From NCBI RefSeq assembly GCF_003693445.1, contig NZ_RFAR01000006.1, positions 1 through 64,000 of the forward strand: 64,000 bases of DNA. Reading direction: 5' to 3'. Position numbers and translations under genes: made by a program. Each line of letters opens with the position of its first letter. Position 1 is the stretch's first letter. The stretch is from Aquitalea palustris (lineage in GTDB: Bacteria; Pseudomonadota; Gammaproteobacteria; Burkholderiales; Chromobacteriaceae). Below the pieces are notes generated by a model. That model did no database searches. It was not told the origin of the DNA and saw only the letters and a program-made list of their open reading frames with translations. Positions 1-10,624 of the stretch are shown piece after piece.

Positions 1-2
1 GC

Positions 3-1862
<1,860 letters not shown>

Positions 1863-1941
1863 TCTGGGATAAGTCCTTGCAGGCATTCCACTGTTGAAAT
1901 CCGGCAGACAGCGCATGGTCTGTCGGACCGAGGAGAAGACG

Positions 1942-2250
1942 ATGAAACAGCTACTGATTGCACTGGCCCTGGGGGGGCTGATATCGGCCGGGCTGGCAGA
2001 GGCGGCCAGCGGGCCGGAACTGGCCAAGCAATACAACTGCCTGGCCTGCCACAGCGTGGATGCCAAGCTGGTTGGCCCGTCCTACAAGCAGGTGGCGGCC
2101 AAATACAAGGGGCAGAATGTCACCGCCAAATTGATGCAGAAGGTAAAGGCGGGTGGTTCCGGCAGCTTTGGTGCCATTCCGATGTCGCCTAATCCGCAAG
2201 TGCCGGATGCCGACCTCAAGCAACTGGTGACATGGATTCTGGCCCAGTAA
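1942..2250 (+). CDS. nirM: Cytochrome c551, electron donor to NirS
   Basis: Small periplasmic class I cytochrome c of 102 residues. The signal peptide is followed by CLACH at residues 33-37 and a Met heme ligand in the IPMSPNP segment near residue 81, the typical c551/c552 pattern. In denitrifiers it passes electrons from the bc1 complex to NirS, which fits its place directly after nirS. The ATG at 1942 has a good AGGAGAAG ribosome site at 1931; an in-frame start at 1894 would add an unlikely leader. The gene end overlaps the start of nirC by 19 bases, so the two are co-transcribed. Confidence 0.93.
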   Translation: MKQLLIALALGGLISAGLAEAASGPELAKQYNCLACHSVDAKLVGPSYKQVAAKYKGQNVTAKLMQKVKAGGSGSFGAIPMSPNPQVPDADLKQLVTWILAQ

Positions 2251-2567
2251 GGCGCAGGCTGTGGCTGCTGGCCTGGCTGGCCGCCAGCCTGTGCCAGCAG
2301 GCCGCAGCAGCACCGGCCGAAGCGCGCGCCGCTGCGCTGTTGCAACTGCTGCATAAGGATTGCGGTGCCTGCCACGGCCTCAGCCTCAAGGGCGGGCTGG
2401 GCAGCCCGCTCACCCCCCAGGCGCTGGCCGGCAAACCGGCCGACAGCCTGGTGGCCACCATTCTGAATGGCCGCCCCGGCACTCCGATGCCGCCATGGCG
2501 GCCTTTCCTTTCCGAAGAAGAAGCACAATGGCTGGTTCAACTCTTGCAACAGGGCAGCGCACGTTAG
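2232..2567 (+). CDS. nirC: c-type cytochrome NirC
   Basis: A 111-residue periplasmic monoheme cytochrome with an N-terminal signal peptide (hydrophobic residues about 10-26), CGACH at residues 44-48 and a likely Met ligand in the GTPMPPW motif (Met86). NirC is thought to supply electrons to NirS or to act in the last step of heme d1 maturation. It overlaps nirM at its start and nirF at its end, which shows tight translational coupling. It could be mistaken for another c551, but the AxxMPPW ending and place between nirM and nirF support NirC. Confidence 0.9.
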   Translation: MDSGPVRRRLWLLAWLAASLCQQAAAAPAEARAAALLQLLHKDCGACHGLSLKGGLGSPLTPQALAGKPADSLVATILNGRPGTPMPPWRPFLSEEEAQWLVQLLQQGSAR

Positions 2568-3733
2568 CCCGCCTGCTGGCACCGCTGCTGTGTCTGGCCC
2601 TGGCGGGCTGTGCCAGCACGCCGCTGCGCGGCACTGGCGACCTGGGCGTGGTGATCGAACGTGCCAGCGGCAGCGTGCAGATTGTCGATAACAGTCATGC
2701 ACAATCGCTGGCACGGGTACAGGGCCTGGGTGATCTGTCCCATGCCTCGGTGGTGTTTTCCCCGGATGCCCGCTATGCCTATGTGTTTGGCCGTGATGGT
2801 GCCATCAGCAAGGTGGATTTGCTCACCGCCCGGCTGGTGCAGCGGGTGGAGCAGGCCAGCAACAGCATAGGCGGTGCCATTTCCAGCGATGGCCGGGTGA
2901 TTGCCGCGCAAAACTACAGCCCCGGCGGGGTGAAGCTGTTTGATGCGGACAGCCTGGCCTTGCTGGCCAGTGTTCCGGCCACTACCGGGGCCAATGGCCA
3001 GCCATCGCGCGTGGTGGGCCTGGCAGACCTGCCGGGCAAGCGTTTTGCCTATGCCTTGTTCGATGCCGATGAAATCGACGTGCTGGATGCCAGCACGCCC
3101 ACGGCACCAAAAATCCAGCGCTTTGCGCATATCGGCAAGCAGCCTTACGACGGGCTGGCCAGTGGCGATGGCCGCTATTTCATTGCCGGGCTGTATGGCG
3201 AAGACGGGCTGGCCTTGCTCGACAGCTGGCATGCCGATGCCGGCGTGCGGCGCATTCTGGCCGGTTATGGCCGTGGCCGGCAGGCCTTGCCGGTGTACAA
3301 GATGCCGCATTTGCGTGGCTGGTCGATTGCCGGCGACTACGCCTTCCTGCCCGCCATCGGCCAGCACGAGGTATTGGTGGCCGACAACCGCAGCTGGGCG
3401 CAGGTGGCGACAGTGCAGGTGCTGGGCCAACCGGTATTCGTGATGGCCGAACCGGGCGGGCGGCGGGTGTGGGTCAACTTTGCCTTCCCCGACAATGACA
3501 AGGTGCAGGTGATTGATGTGCCGACCCGGCAGGTGATCAAGACCCTGCAACCGGGCCGCGCCATCCTGCACATGGAATTCACCGCCCGTGGCGATGCGGT
3601 GTGGCTGTCCAGCCGCGACGACAACAAGCTGCTGGTGATCGACACCGCCAGCTTCGAAGTACGCCGCACCTTGCCGGCGCTGGAGCCGTCCGGCATTTTC
3701 TTCAGCAGCCGCGCCAGCCGCATGGGGATGTGA
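2528..3733 (+). CDS. nirF: Heme d1 biosynthesis lipoprotein NirF
   Basis: The 401-residue protein has a lipoprotein signal with an LAGC lipobox (Cys28), then a propeller domain related to the d1 domain of NirS but without the heme c domain. NirF acts in the periplasm in heme d1 assembly and binds d1 or its precursor. The start at 2528 gives a clean signal peptide; the longer reading from 2360 would run through nirC in another frame. Its TGA overlaps the ATG of the next gene (TGATG), so translation is coupled. Membrane anchoring is inferred from the lipobox. Confidence 0.92.
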   Translation: MAGSTLATGQRTLARLLAPLLCLALAGCASTPLRGTGDLGVVIERASGSVQIVDNSHAQSLARVQGLGDLSHASVVFSPDARYAYVFGRDGAISKVDLLTARLVQRVEQASNSIGGAISSDGRVIAAQNYSPGGVKLFDADSLALLASVPATTGANGQPSRVVGLADLPGKRFAYALFDADEIDVLDASTPTAPKIQRFAHIGKQPYDGLASGDGRYFIAGLYGEDGLALLDSWHADAGVRRILAGYGRGRQALPVYKMPHLRGWSIAGDYAFLPAIGQHEVLVADNRSWAQVATVQVLGQPVFVMAEPGGRRVWVNFAFPDNDKVQVIDVPTRQVIKTLQPGRAILHMEFTARGDAVWLSSRDDNKLLVIDTASFEVRRTLPALEPSGIFFSSRASRMGM

Positions 3734-4737
3734 TGCCAAACCCGCCAACCCCGTCCGCGCTGCCGCCGCGCAGCCTGCATGCGCTGGACCGTTGCCAGAA
3801 GCAGTTTCCGCTCAGCGCCACGCCCTTTGCTGACATGGCCGCCCTGCTGGGTGATGGCTGGACAGCCAGCGAGCTGCTGCAACTGCTGCAGTCAGCCCGG
3901 CAGGCCGGTTTGCTGTCACGGCTGGGTGCGGTGTTTGCCCCCAATACCGTGGGCAGCAGCACGCTGGCCGCGCTGGCCGTGCCGCCGGAACGGCTGGATG
4001 CGGTAGCTGCCTTTGTCAGCAGCCATGCTGAGGTCAACCACAACTACCAGCGCGACCACCACTTCAACCTGTGGTTCGTGGTGACGGCCAGCGATGCCGC
4101 CAACGTGGCCGAGGTGCTGTCGCGCATCCATCTGGCCACTGGCCTGGAACCGCTGAACCTGCCCTTGCTGCGCGAATACCATATCGACCTGGGCTTTGCG
4201 CTGGATGGCAGCACTGCCGAGCGCCAGCCGCAGCGCCAGCCGGACCCTATCCGCCCGGACTGGCGCCAGCAACGTCTGCTGGCCGCGCTGCGCGGCGGGC
4301 TGCCGCTGCAATTGCGTCCTTTCCAGCTACTGGCCACTGGCTGCGGCCTGACCGAGCAGGAAGTGCTGCGGCAATTGCAGGACTGGCAGGTGCAAGGCGT
4401 GTTGCGGCGCTTTGGCGCGGTACTGCGCCATGCCGAGCTGGGCTATCGCCACAATGCCATGTGCGTGTGGCAGATCGACGATGCCGCCAGCCGTGAAGCC
4501 ATCGCCAGGCGACTGGCGACGGAGCCGGCAGTGACACTGTGTTACGAGCGCCCGGCGCGGCCGCCGCACTGGCCTTACCAGCTGTTCTGCATGATTCACG
4601 CGCTGGACGCCGCCAGCCTGCAGGCCGCGCTGGACGATCTGATCCAGCGCCATGGTCTGCAGCGCTATCCGCATGCGGTATTGCCCTCTCTCAAACGCTA
4701 CACCCAACGCGGAGCCTGTTATGGCCATCACGCATAG
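3733..4737 (+). CDS. nirDL: Fused siroheme decarboxylase NirD-NirL
   Basis: The 334-residue protein holds two Lrp/AsnC-like siroheme decarboxylase modules in tandem. The first half has the NHNYQRDHHFNLWFV motif near residue 100; the second has GYRHNAMCVW and a PHWPYQLFCMIHA ending. These proteins convert siroheme to 12,18-didecarboxysiroheme in the cytoplasm, an early heme d1 step. In Pseudomonas nirD and nirL are separate genes; fusion is known in other denitrifiers. The start overlaps the nirF stop, and the end overlaps the next gene by 17 bases. Assignment of the halves to D and L follows gene order and is less certain than the family. Confidence 0.88.
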   Translation: MPNPPTPSALPPRSLHALDRCQKQFPLSATPFADMAALLGDGWTASELLQLLQSARQAGLLSRLGAVFAPNTVGSSTLAALAVPPERLDAVAAFVSSHAEVNHNYQRDHHFNLWFVVTASDAANVAEVLSRIHLATGLEPLNLPLLREYHIDLGFALDGSTAERQPQRQPDPIRPDWRQQRLLAALRGGLPLQLRPFQLLATGCGLTEQEVLRQLQDWQVQGVLRRFGAVLRHAELGYRHNAMCVWQIDDAASREAIARRLATEPAVTLCYERPARPPHWPYQLFCMIHALDAASLQAALDDLIQRHGLQRYPHAVLPSLKRYTQRGACYGHHA

Positions 4738-5725
4738 CCAGGCACGGCTCAACCCGCTGGAAACCAGCATCGTCAACCAGTTGCAAGGCGGCTTTCCGCT
4801 GGATAGCAATCCCTTTGCCCGTGCCGCTGCCGCACTGGGCTGCAGCGAGCGGGCCTTGCTGCAGGGGCTGGATGGCCTGCTGCAGCGTCAGGTGCTCACC
4901 CGTTTTGGCCCGCTCTACCAGATAGAACGCATGGGCGGCTGCTTTGTGCTGGCCGCACTCGCAGTACCGCCGGCCCGTTTCGACGAGGTAGCGGCGGCGG
5001 TCAACAGCCTGCCTGCGGTGGCGCACAATTACCAGCGCAGCCACAAACTCAATATGTGGTTTGTGCTGGCCGCCGCCAGCCAGGCCGGGATTTCCGCCGC
5101 CTGCAGCGCCATCGAACTGCTCACCGACCTTACCGTGCATGTCTTCCCCAAACAGCGCGAATACTTTGTCGGCATGCGCTTTACCGTGGGCGGGCAGGGG
5201 GCAGTGGGGCAGCTCAGTGCCGGCTGCGCCAAAAAAGGCGACAGCCACACGCCACCACTGGACGAAGACGACTGGCGGCTGATCCGCGCCACCCAGGCCG
5301 GGCTGCCGCTGGTGGCACAGCCTTACCGCCAGCTGGCCGACAGCCTGCAATTGCCGGAAGACATGGTGCTGGCGCGGCTGGGGAGCATGCTGGAGCAGGG
5401 GGTGATCCGCCGCATCGGCGCAGTGCCCAATCATTACGCTATCGGCTACCGCGCCAACGGCATGGCGGTGTTTGATGTGGCGGACGAGCTGGTGGACGAG
5501 CTGGGCCAGCAACTGGGCCAGCTGGATTGCGTCAGCCATTGCTATCGCCGTCCGCGTCATCTGCCGCACTGGCCGTACAACCTGTTTGCCATGGTGCATG
5601 GTGGCAGTCGCCGCGCGGTACGCGAGCAGCAGGGCCAGCTATTGCAGTTGCTGGGCCCGGCCTGCCGCCGCCATGCGCTGCTGTTTTCCACCCGCATCCT
5701 GAAAAAATCCGGTCTGCGGGTGTAA
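4721..5725 (+). CDS. nirGH: Fused siroheme decarboxylase NirG-NirH
   Basis: A second 334-residue tandem Lrp/AsnC-type decarboxylase, parallel in build to NirDL. Its first half carries VAHNYQRSHKLNMWFV and its second half GYRANGMAVFDV and PHWPYNLFAMVHG. The His-Asn-Tyr-x-Arg motif is kept in the first half, while in the second half the RHN of NirDL is replaced by RAN. It is expected to act with NirDL on siroheme. The start at 4721 lies inside nirDL, so translation is coupled. By gene order it corresponds to nirG plus nirH; the joined form is unusual compared with the separate Pseudomonas genes. Confidence 0.85.
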   Translation: MAITHSQARLNPLETSIVNQLQGGFPLDSNPFARAAAALGCSERALLQGLDGLLQRQVLTRFGPLYQIERMGGCFVLAALAVPPARFDEVAAAVNSLPAVAHNYQRSHKLNMWFVLAAASQAGISAACSAIELLTDLTVHVFPKQREYFVGMRFTVGGQGAVGQLSAGCAKKGDSHTPPLDEDDWRLIRATQAGLPLVAQPYRQLADSLQLPEDMVLARLGSMLEQGVIRRIGAVPNHYAIGYRANGMAVFDVADELVDELGQQLGQLDCVSHCYRRPRHLPHWPYNLFAMVHGGSRRAVREQQGQLLQLLGPACRRHALLFSTRILKKSGLRV

Positions 5726-5741
5726 GCCGGGATTGATCCCG

Positions 5742-5755
5742 TTGATACGGGTCAA
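5742..5755 (+). promoter_or_regulatory. FNR/DNR-like box upstream of nirJ
   Basis: TTGATACGGGTCAA matches TTGAT-N4-ATCAA with one change in the second half (GTCAA). It lies 58 bases before the nirJ start, in the only real gap (88 bases) within the nir cluster. This suggests a second, internal anaerobic promoter for nirJ-nirN. Confidence 0.7.
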
Positions 5756-5813
5756 GGAGCTGGACGGCAGGCGGCCTGCACACTGATGGCCGTCACCATT
5801 GCCGGAGCCAGCC

Positions 5814-7010
5814 ATGCTGCGCCTGACACCCTATCTGCAAAGCCTGCTCGACCCGGCAGCCGCGCCCGCCCGTAGCGGCAAACCCGGCGGCCCGGTGGTG
5901 ATCTGGAACCTGATCCGCCGCTGTAACCTTACCTGTCAGCACTGTTATTCCACCTCGGCCAATAAAGACTTCCTGGGCGAACTGAGTACGGCAGAAGCCT
6001 GCGCGGTGATGGACGATCTGTACGCCTTTGGCGTGCGGGTGCTGATCCTGTCCGGTGGCGAGCCGCTGCTGCGGCCGGATATTTTCGAACTGGCCGCCCG
6101 TGCCAAGGCCATGGGTTTTTATGTTGGCCTGTCCAGCAATGGCACGCTGATTGATGAGCGCAATATTGCCGCGCTGGCCGCGGTGGGCTTTGACTATGTC
6201 GGTGTCAGTCTGGATGGCATCGGTGCCACCCACGACCGCTTCCGCCGCCTGGCCGGTGGCTACGAGCTGGCCTTGCGCGGCATGCGGCTGGCACGCGATG
6301 CCGGGCTGAAAGTGGGCCTGCGCTACACCATGACCGAAGACAATGCCGATGACTTGCCTGCGCTATTGCAGCTGCTGGCGGTGGAGAATATCGACAAGTT
6401 TTACTTCTCCCATCTCAATTACGCCGGACGCGGCAACAAGCACCGGGCCGACGATGCCCGCCAGCCGCGCACCCGCTGGGCGATGGACTTGCTGATCGAC
6501 GCCTGCCTGCAGCATATCCGCGCTGGCCAGCCGCGTGATTTCGTTACCGGCAATAACGATGCCGATGCGGTCTACCTGCTGCACTGGGCTGCCCGTCATT
6601 ACCCGGCTCAGGCGGCGCAGCTGCGCCAGCGCCTGCTGGCCTGGGGGGGCAACGCCAGCGGGGTGAACGTGGCCAATATCGACAATCTGGGCAATGTGCA
6701 CCCGGACACCATGTGGTGGAAGGTGACGCTGGGCAATGTGCGCCAGCGGCCGTTTTCTGCCATCTGGCAGGATGAATCCCACCCGCTGCTGGCTGGCCTG
6801 CGCCAGTCGCCACGGCCGGTGGAAGGGCGCTGCGCCGCCTGTCAGCATCTGGCCATCTGCAATGGCAATACCCGGGTGCGCGCCTGGGAGCTGACCGGCA
6901 ATTTCTGGGCGGCGGACCCGGCCTGTTATCTGAGTGACGAGGAAGTAGGGGTGACCAGCGGCGTGCATGCGCTGGCACCGCTGACGCCATGGCACAGGGA
7001 GACTGCCTGA
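5814..7010 (+). CDS. nirJ: Radical SAM heme d1 biosynthesis protein NirJ
   Basis: A 398-residue cytoplasmic radical SAM enzyme. The 4Fe-4S site is CNLTCQHC (Cys37, Cys41, Cys44), followed by a GGEPLL motif for SAM binding. The C-terminal SPASM-like region has CAACQHLAIC and a last Cys near PACYL for an auxiliary cluster. NirJ replaces propionate groups on didecarboxysiroheme by oxo groups. The ATG at 5814 follows a GGAG site; the start at 5799 would add only five residues and is less likely. It overlaps nirN at TGATG. Confidence 0.94.
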   Translation: MLRLTPYLQSLLDPAAAPARSGKPGGPVVIWNLIRRCNLTCQHCYSTSANKDFLGELSTAEACAVMDDLYAFGVRVLILSGGEPLLRPDIFELAARAKAMGFYVGLSSNGTLIDERNIAALAAVGFDYVGVSLDGIGATHDRFRRLAGGYELALRGMRLARDAGLKVGLRYTMTEDNADDLPALLQLLAVENIDKFYFSHLNYAGRGNKHRADDARQPRTRWAMDLLIDACLQHIRAGQPRDFVTGNNDADAVYLLHWAARHYPAQAAQLRQRLLAWGGNASGVNVANIDNLGNVHPDTMWWKVTLGNVRQRPFSAIWQDESHPLLAGLRQSPRPVEGRCAACQHLAICNGNTRVRAWELTGNFWAADPACYLSDEEVGVTSGVHALAPLTPWHRETA

Positions 7011-8563
7011 TGAAATACTGGCTTGTTTTATTCGGCATAGCTCTTAGCCTGCCGCTGCAGGCTGCTCCCACCGCAGAACCCTCCGCCGCCGCGCAGTTAT
7101 ACGGCCAGCATTGCCAAAGCTGTCACGGCGCGGACCGCTTGGGCGGCATGGGCCCGGCCTTGCTGCCGGAAAGCCTGGAGCGGCTGAAAAGCGCCGAAAT
7201 CAGCAACACCATCCGCCAGGGCCGCAGCGCCACCCAGATGGCCGGTTTTGCCGACCGGCTTAGCGATGAGCAGATCAGCCAGCTCACCGCCTATGTACAA
7301 AGCGCTCCGGCCATGCCGCCGCGCTGGAGCGATGCCGACATGCGTGCCTCGCACCGCCAGCCGGTGGCGCTGGCCAGCCTGCCGGCCAAGCCGCAATACA
7401 GCGCCAATCCGCTCAACCTGTTTGTGGTGGTGGAGGCGGGCGATCACCATGTCACGGTGCTGGATGGCGACCGCTTTCAGCCCATTGCCCGCTTTGCCAG
7501 CCACTATGCGGTGCATGGCGGGCCCAAGTTTTCCCCCGATGGTCGCTTTGTCTATTTTTCCAGCCGCGATGGCTGGGTGACCCAGTACGACCTGTACAGC
7601 CTGCAAGTGGTGGCGGACATCCGCGTGGGTTTGAACACGCGCAATATCGCGGTATCGGATGACGGCAACTGGATTCTGGCCGGCAACACCCTGCCGCAAA
7701 CGCTGGTGCTGCTGGACGCGCATGGCCTGACCCCGGTGAAAACCATTGCGGTGCAGGATGGGGCTGGTCATCCGTCGCGGGTGTCGGCCGTGTACGAAGC
7801 CGCACCGCGCCACAGCTTTGTGGTGGCCTTGAAAGATGTGCCGGAACTGTGGGAAATCAGCTACGACCGCCACGCCGCGCCGGTTTACCCCGGACTGGTG
7901 CATGACTACCAGATGGGCGAGGCGCTGGGTCAGCCGGGTTTCCTCACCCCGCGCGTGACGCCGCTGTCCATGGTGCTGGACGACTTCTACTTCGACCCGT
8001 CTTATCAGCATGTGCTGGGTGCCTCGCGCAGCGGTCAGGCACAGGTGATCAGCCTGGATGCGCGTAGCAAGGTGGCCGACCTGCCGCTGGATGGCATGCC
8101 GCATCTGGGGTCGGGCATCAGTTTCGAGCGCGATGGCCACCGCATCATGGCCACGCCCAATCTCAAGGGTGGTCAGCTCAGTTTCGTCGACATGGATAGC
8201 TGGCAGTTGATCAAGCAAGTGCAGCTGCCGGGGCCGGGCTTCTTCCTGCGCAGCCATGAAAACACCCCCTATGCCTGGGCCGATTCCATGATGAGTGCGC
8301 ACAAGGACACGCTGTCCATCATCGACAAGCGCAGTCTCAGCGTGGTGCGCCAGCTGGTGTTGCGGCCGGGCAAGACTACCGCCCATGTCGAGTTCACCCG
8401 CGATGGCCGTTATGCGCTGGTATCGGTGATGGAGAATCCGGGCGAGCTGATCGTGGTGGATGCGCAGACCCTGCGTGAAGTGGCCGCGCTGCCCATGAGC
8501 AAGCCCATCGGCAAATACAATGTGTTCAACAAGGTAAACCGTTCGGAGGGTACCAGCCACTAG
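7010..8563 (+). CDS. nirN: Dihydro-heme d1 dehydrogenase NirN
   Basis: A 517-residue periplasmic protein with a signal peptide (first 20 residues, ending LQAA), a c-type heme domain with CQSCH, and a C-terminal d1-type propeller. NirN is a NirS paralogue that oxidises dihydro-heme d1 to d1 in the last step of the pathway and can pass it to NirS. Its start overlaps the nirJ stop. It ends the nir cluster; the usual nirE gene next to it is absent, so precorrin-2 must come from another locus such as cysG. Confidence 0.92.
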   Translation: MKYWLVLFGIALSLPLQAAPTAEPSAAAQLYGQHCQSCHGADRLGGMGPALLPESLERLKSAEISNTIRQGRSATQMAGFADRLSDEQISQLTAYVQSAPAMPPRWSDADMRASHRQPVALASLPAKPQYSANPLNLFVVVEAGDHHVTVLDGDRFQPIARFASHYAVHGGPKFSPDGRFVYFSSRDGWVTQYDLYSLQVVADIRVGLNTRNIAVSDDGNWILAGNTLPQTLVLLDAHGLTPVKTIAVQDGAGHPSRVSAVYEAAPRHSFVVALKDVPELWEISYDRHAAPVYPGLVHDYQMGEALGQPGFLTPRVTPLSMVLDDFYFDPSYQHVLGASRSGQAQVISLDARSKVADLPLDGMPHLGSGISFERDGHRIMATPNLKGGQLSFVDMDSWQLIKQVQLPGPGFFLRSHENTPYAWADSMMSAHKDTLSIIDKRSLSVVRQLVLRPGKTTAHVEFTRDGRYALVSVMENPGELIVVDAQTLREVAALPMSKPIGKYNVFNKVNRSEGTSH

Positions 8564-8608
8564 CGCGCAGGGCGCACTGCGACAGCGTGGCGGCCCGGTG
8601 CGTGTTGG

Positions 8609-8630
8609 CGAACTAGGCCGGTCGAACTAG
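8609..8630. repeat. Direct repeat CGAACTAG upstream of the dnr-type gene
   Basis: CGAACTAG occurs at 8609-8616 and again at 8623-8630, a spacing of 14 bases between repeat starts. It lies in the 194-base gap between nirN and the Crp/Fnr regulator gene, which has no clear FNR box. It may be a regulator site; the function is not known. Confidence 0.4.
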
Positions 8631-8757
8631 TTTCCTTCCTGCTTACAGCGCATGGTGGCTTTAAGGCCAGTGGCCTATAGTCGCCAGCGTGGGCGGTATC
8701 GGCCGGCTGGATGTGGCGCCGCTTGTTATCCACCCGGTTTGGCATACGGAAATGACC

Positions 8758-9438
8758 ATGGCTACTGTTGATATCCCTTCTTTCTTGCGGCACCAGCCGC
8801 TGTTTCAGGAATTGTCTGAAGCGCAGATCCAGGCATTGGTGCCGTTCACCCATGAAGTGCGAGGGGGTAAGGGGCAGGTCGTGTTCCAGAAGGGCGACCC
8901 GTGCGATGGCATGTTTCTGGTGGTGTATGGCCGGGTGAAACTGGCTATTTCCTCCGCCCAGGGCAGTGAAAAGGTGATGGAGATCATTCATCCGGGGCAG
9001 AGCTTTGCCGAGGCGGTGATGTTTCTGGGGCGGCCCTGCCCGGTGATGGCGCAGTTTCTGGAAGACGGTTTTTTGCTGAAAGTGGAAGCGCAGGCCATTT
9101 ACCAGGCTATAGAGCGCGATGCCGCATTTGCCCGCCGCTTGCTGGCCGGCCTGGCCATGCGCCTGCATGGCCTGGTGCGCGATGTGGAGCGCTACTCCAT
9201 TGAAAATTCCCTGCAACGGGTAACCGGCTATCTGCTGCAGAATGTCGACCCGCAGCGCGGGCCCATGCCGGTGGTGACGCTGCCGGTCAACAAGAACCTG
9301 ATTGCCTCCCGGCTCAACCTGACGCCGGAAACCTTCTCGCGCATGCTGCATCAGCTGAGCGAGGCCGGGCTGATTGAAGTCAATGGCCGGGAAATCGTGC
9401 TGCTGGACGCCGACCGCCTGCAGGGCGCGGCCGACTGA
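8758..9438 (+). CDS. dnr: Crp/Fnr-family regulator, Dnr/Nnr type
   Basis: A 226-residue transcription regulator with an N-terminal cyclic-nucleotide-binding-like domain (residues about 10-125) and a C-terminal Crp-type winged helix ending near residue 215. The recognition helix region reads NLTPETFSRMLHQL, with the ExxSR pattern of Fnr-like proteins that read TTGAT half-sites. It lacks the N-terminal four-Cys iron-sulfur motif of Fnr, so it is likely a NO-sensing Dnr/Nnr protein with heme. Location next to nirN supports control of the nir boxes. ATG 8758 was preferred over ATG 8752 because of the GGA site spacing. Confidence 0.85.
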   Translation: MATVDIPSFLRHQPLFQELSEAQIQALVPFTHEVRGGKGQVVFQKGDPCDGMFLVVYGRVKLAISSAQGSEKVMEIIHPGQSFAEAVMFLGRPCPVMAQFLEDGFLLKVEAQAIYQAIERDAAFARRLLAGLAMRLHGLVRDVERYSIENSLQRVTGYLLQNVDPQRGPMPVVTLPVNKNLIASRLNLTPETFSRMLHQLSEAGLIEVNGREIVLLDADRLQGAAD

Positions 9439-9439
9439 A

Positions 9440-10546
9440 TCAGTTTTTCAGCAGGATGGCGATCAGGTCGGACTGGGTAATGATGCCGCACAGCTTGCCA
9501 TCGGCATCCACCACCGGCATGTGATGCAGGCCGCCATCGGAAAAAGCCCGGCTCAGGGCGGTAATGGGCTGCAGGGCGGCAACATGGCGTACCGGGCTGG
9601 TCATGATGTCGGCCACCGTGCCGCGGTCCCAGCCGGGGCTGCCGGGCAGGTGGGCTGCTTGCCCATCGCGCGGCAGGAAAAAATCATGCAGTGACACAAT
9701 GCCGGTCAGCATTTGCGCAGGGCTGACCACCGGCAACGCCTTGATCTTGTGATGGGCCAGCTTGTCCCAGGCCTCCTGCAAGCTGGCATCCGGCGCAATG
9801 CTCACCACATCGCGCGACATGATGTCCGCGCAGTGAATACCCCCCAGCCGGCGCTGCTGTGCCTGCTCCTCTGCCGCCGTCAGAATGGCGAGCAAATCCT
9901 CTTCGCTGATATCCAGTACCTCGCCATGCGCGGCCAGGGCCTGGTGCAGATCCTGCTGGCTGATGGCGCGGCGCTGGCTGGGCAGCGGGTCGGCCGTGTG
10001 GTGCGCGTTGGGGGCGGGCTGAGGCCGGTGCGGATAGCCCCGGCGCAAGGCATTGTTGAACAGCAGGGCCATGCCCAGCATGAGGGCGGAGTTGACCGCC
10101 ACCGGCCACAACACGAACTGGTAACCCAGCGCGTGGATGGCCGGCCCACCCAGCACCGCGGTAATGGCGACTGCCCCGCCAGGCGGGTGCAGGCAGCGCA
10201 GCTGGAACATGGCGGCAATGGCCAGCGCACCAGCCAGGCTGGCGGCCAGTGCCGGGTCGCCAATATACCGGGCACAGCTCACGCCAATGGCCGCCGACAG
10301 CATATTGCCGCCGATGATGGACCAAGGCTGGGCCAGCGGGCTGGAAGGCACGGCAAACAACAAGACGGCAGACGCCCCCATCGGTGCGATGAACCACGGA
10401 TTGACCTGACCCAGGAACAGATGGCTCAGCAGGGCGGTCACCTGCAGCCCCAGGCCGGCCCCAATGCAGCCATAAAGACGTTCGCGACGACCCGCGCCCA
10501 GGGTGGGCGGGATAAAACCCTGCAAGAAGTTAAGGATTGGGTTCAT
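9440..10546 (-). CDS. HPP-family membrane protein with CBS domain pair
   Basis: A 368-residue inner membrane protein. The N-terminal half has four or more hydrophobic helices with the defining HPP motif in CLHPPGGAVA; the C-terminal half has two CBS domains, the second ending in a CGIITQSDLIAILL strand. HPP proteins from cyanobacteria and plastids have been linked to nitrite transport, which fits the nearby nir cluster, but that role here is inference. CBS pairs usually sense adenyl nucleotides. It starts at 10546 downstream of a TATCG-N5-CGATA palindrome shared with the Yip1 gene. It converges on the dnr-type gene with one base between stops. Confidence 0.85.
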   Translation of the reverse strand: MNPILNFLQGFIPPTLGAGRRERLYGCIGAGLGLQVTALLSHLFLGQVNPWFIAPMGASAVLLFAVPSSPLAQPWSIIGGNMLSAAIGVSCARYIGDPALAASLAGALAIAAMFQLRCLHPPGGAVAITAVLGGPAIHALGYQFVLWPVAVNSALMLGMALLFNNALRRGYPHRPQPAPNAHHTADPLPSQRRAISQQDLHQALAAHGEVLDISEEDLLAILTAAEEQAQQRRLGGIHCADIMSRDVVSIAPDASLQEAWDKLAHHKIKALPVVSPAQMLTGIVSLHDFFLPRDGQAAHLPGSPGWDRGTVADIMTSPVRHVAALQPITALSRAFSDGGLHHMPVVDADGKLCGIITQSDLIAILLKN

Positions 10547-10590
10547 GAAGTCAGGCAGGTTCACCGCCGGGATGGATGGGGTGATTATCA

Positions 10591-10605
10591 TATCGCATTA
10601 CGATA
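10591..10605. promoter_or_regulatory. Operator-like palindrome TATCG-N5-CGATA before the HPP gene
   Basis: TATCGCATTACGATA has inverted arms TATCG and CGATA five bases apart, 45 bases upstream of the HPP-CBS start. The same arms and spacing occur at 11737-11751 before the Yip1 gene, with the MarR gene between them. It is probably the binding site of that MarR protein. Confidence 0.7.
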
Positions 10606-10624
10606 CAAATGACTTGCCTGATTA

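Noticed and set aside
3733-5725. nirDL and nirGH as a recent duplication
   Set aside because: The two are only distantly alike in protein sequence and the DNA shows no long matches.
9684-10397. 237-residue frame on the minus strand inside the HPP gene
   Set aside because: It is an alternative frame of the HPP-CBS gene; the HPP and CBS motifs are in the chosen frame.
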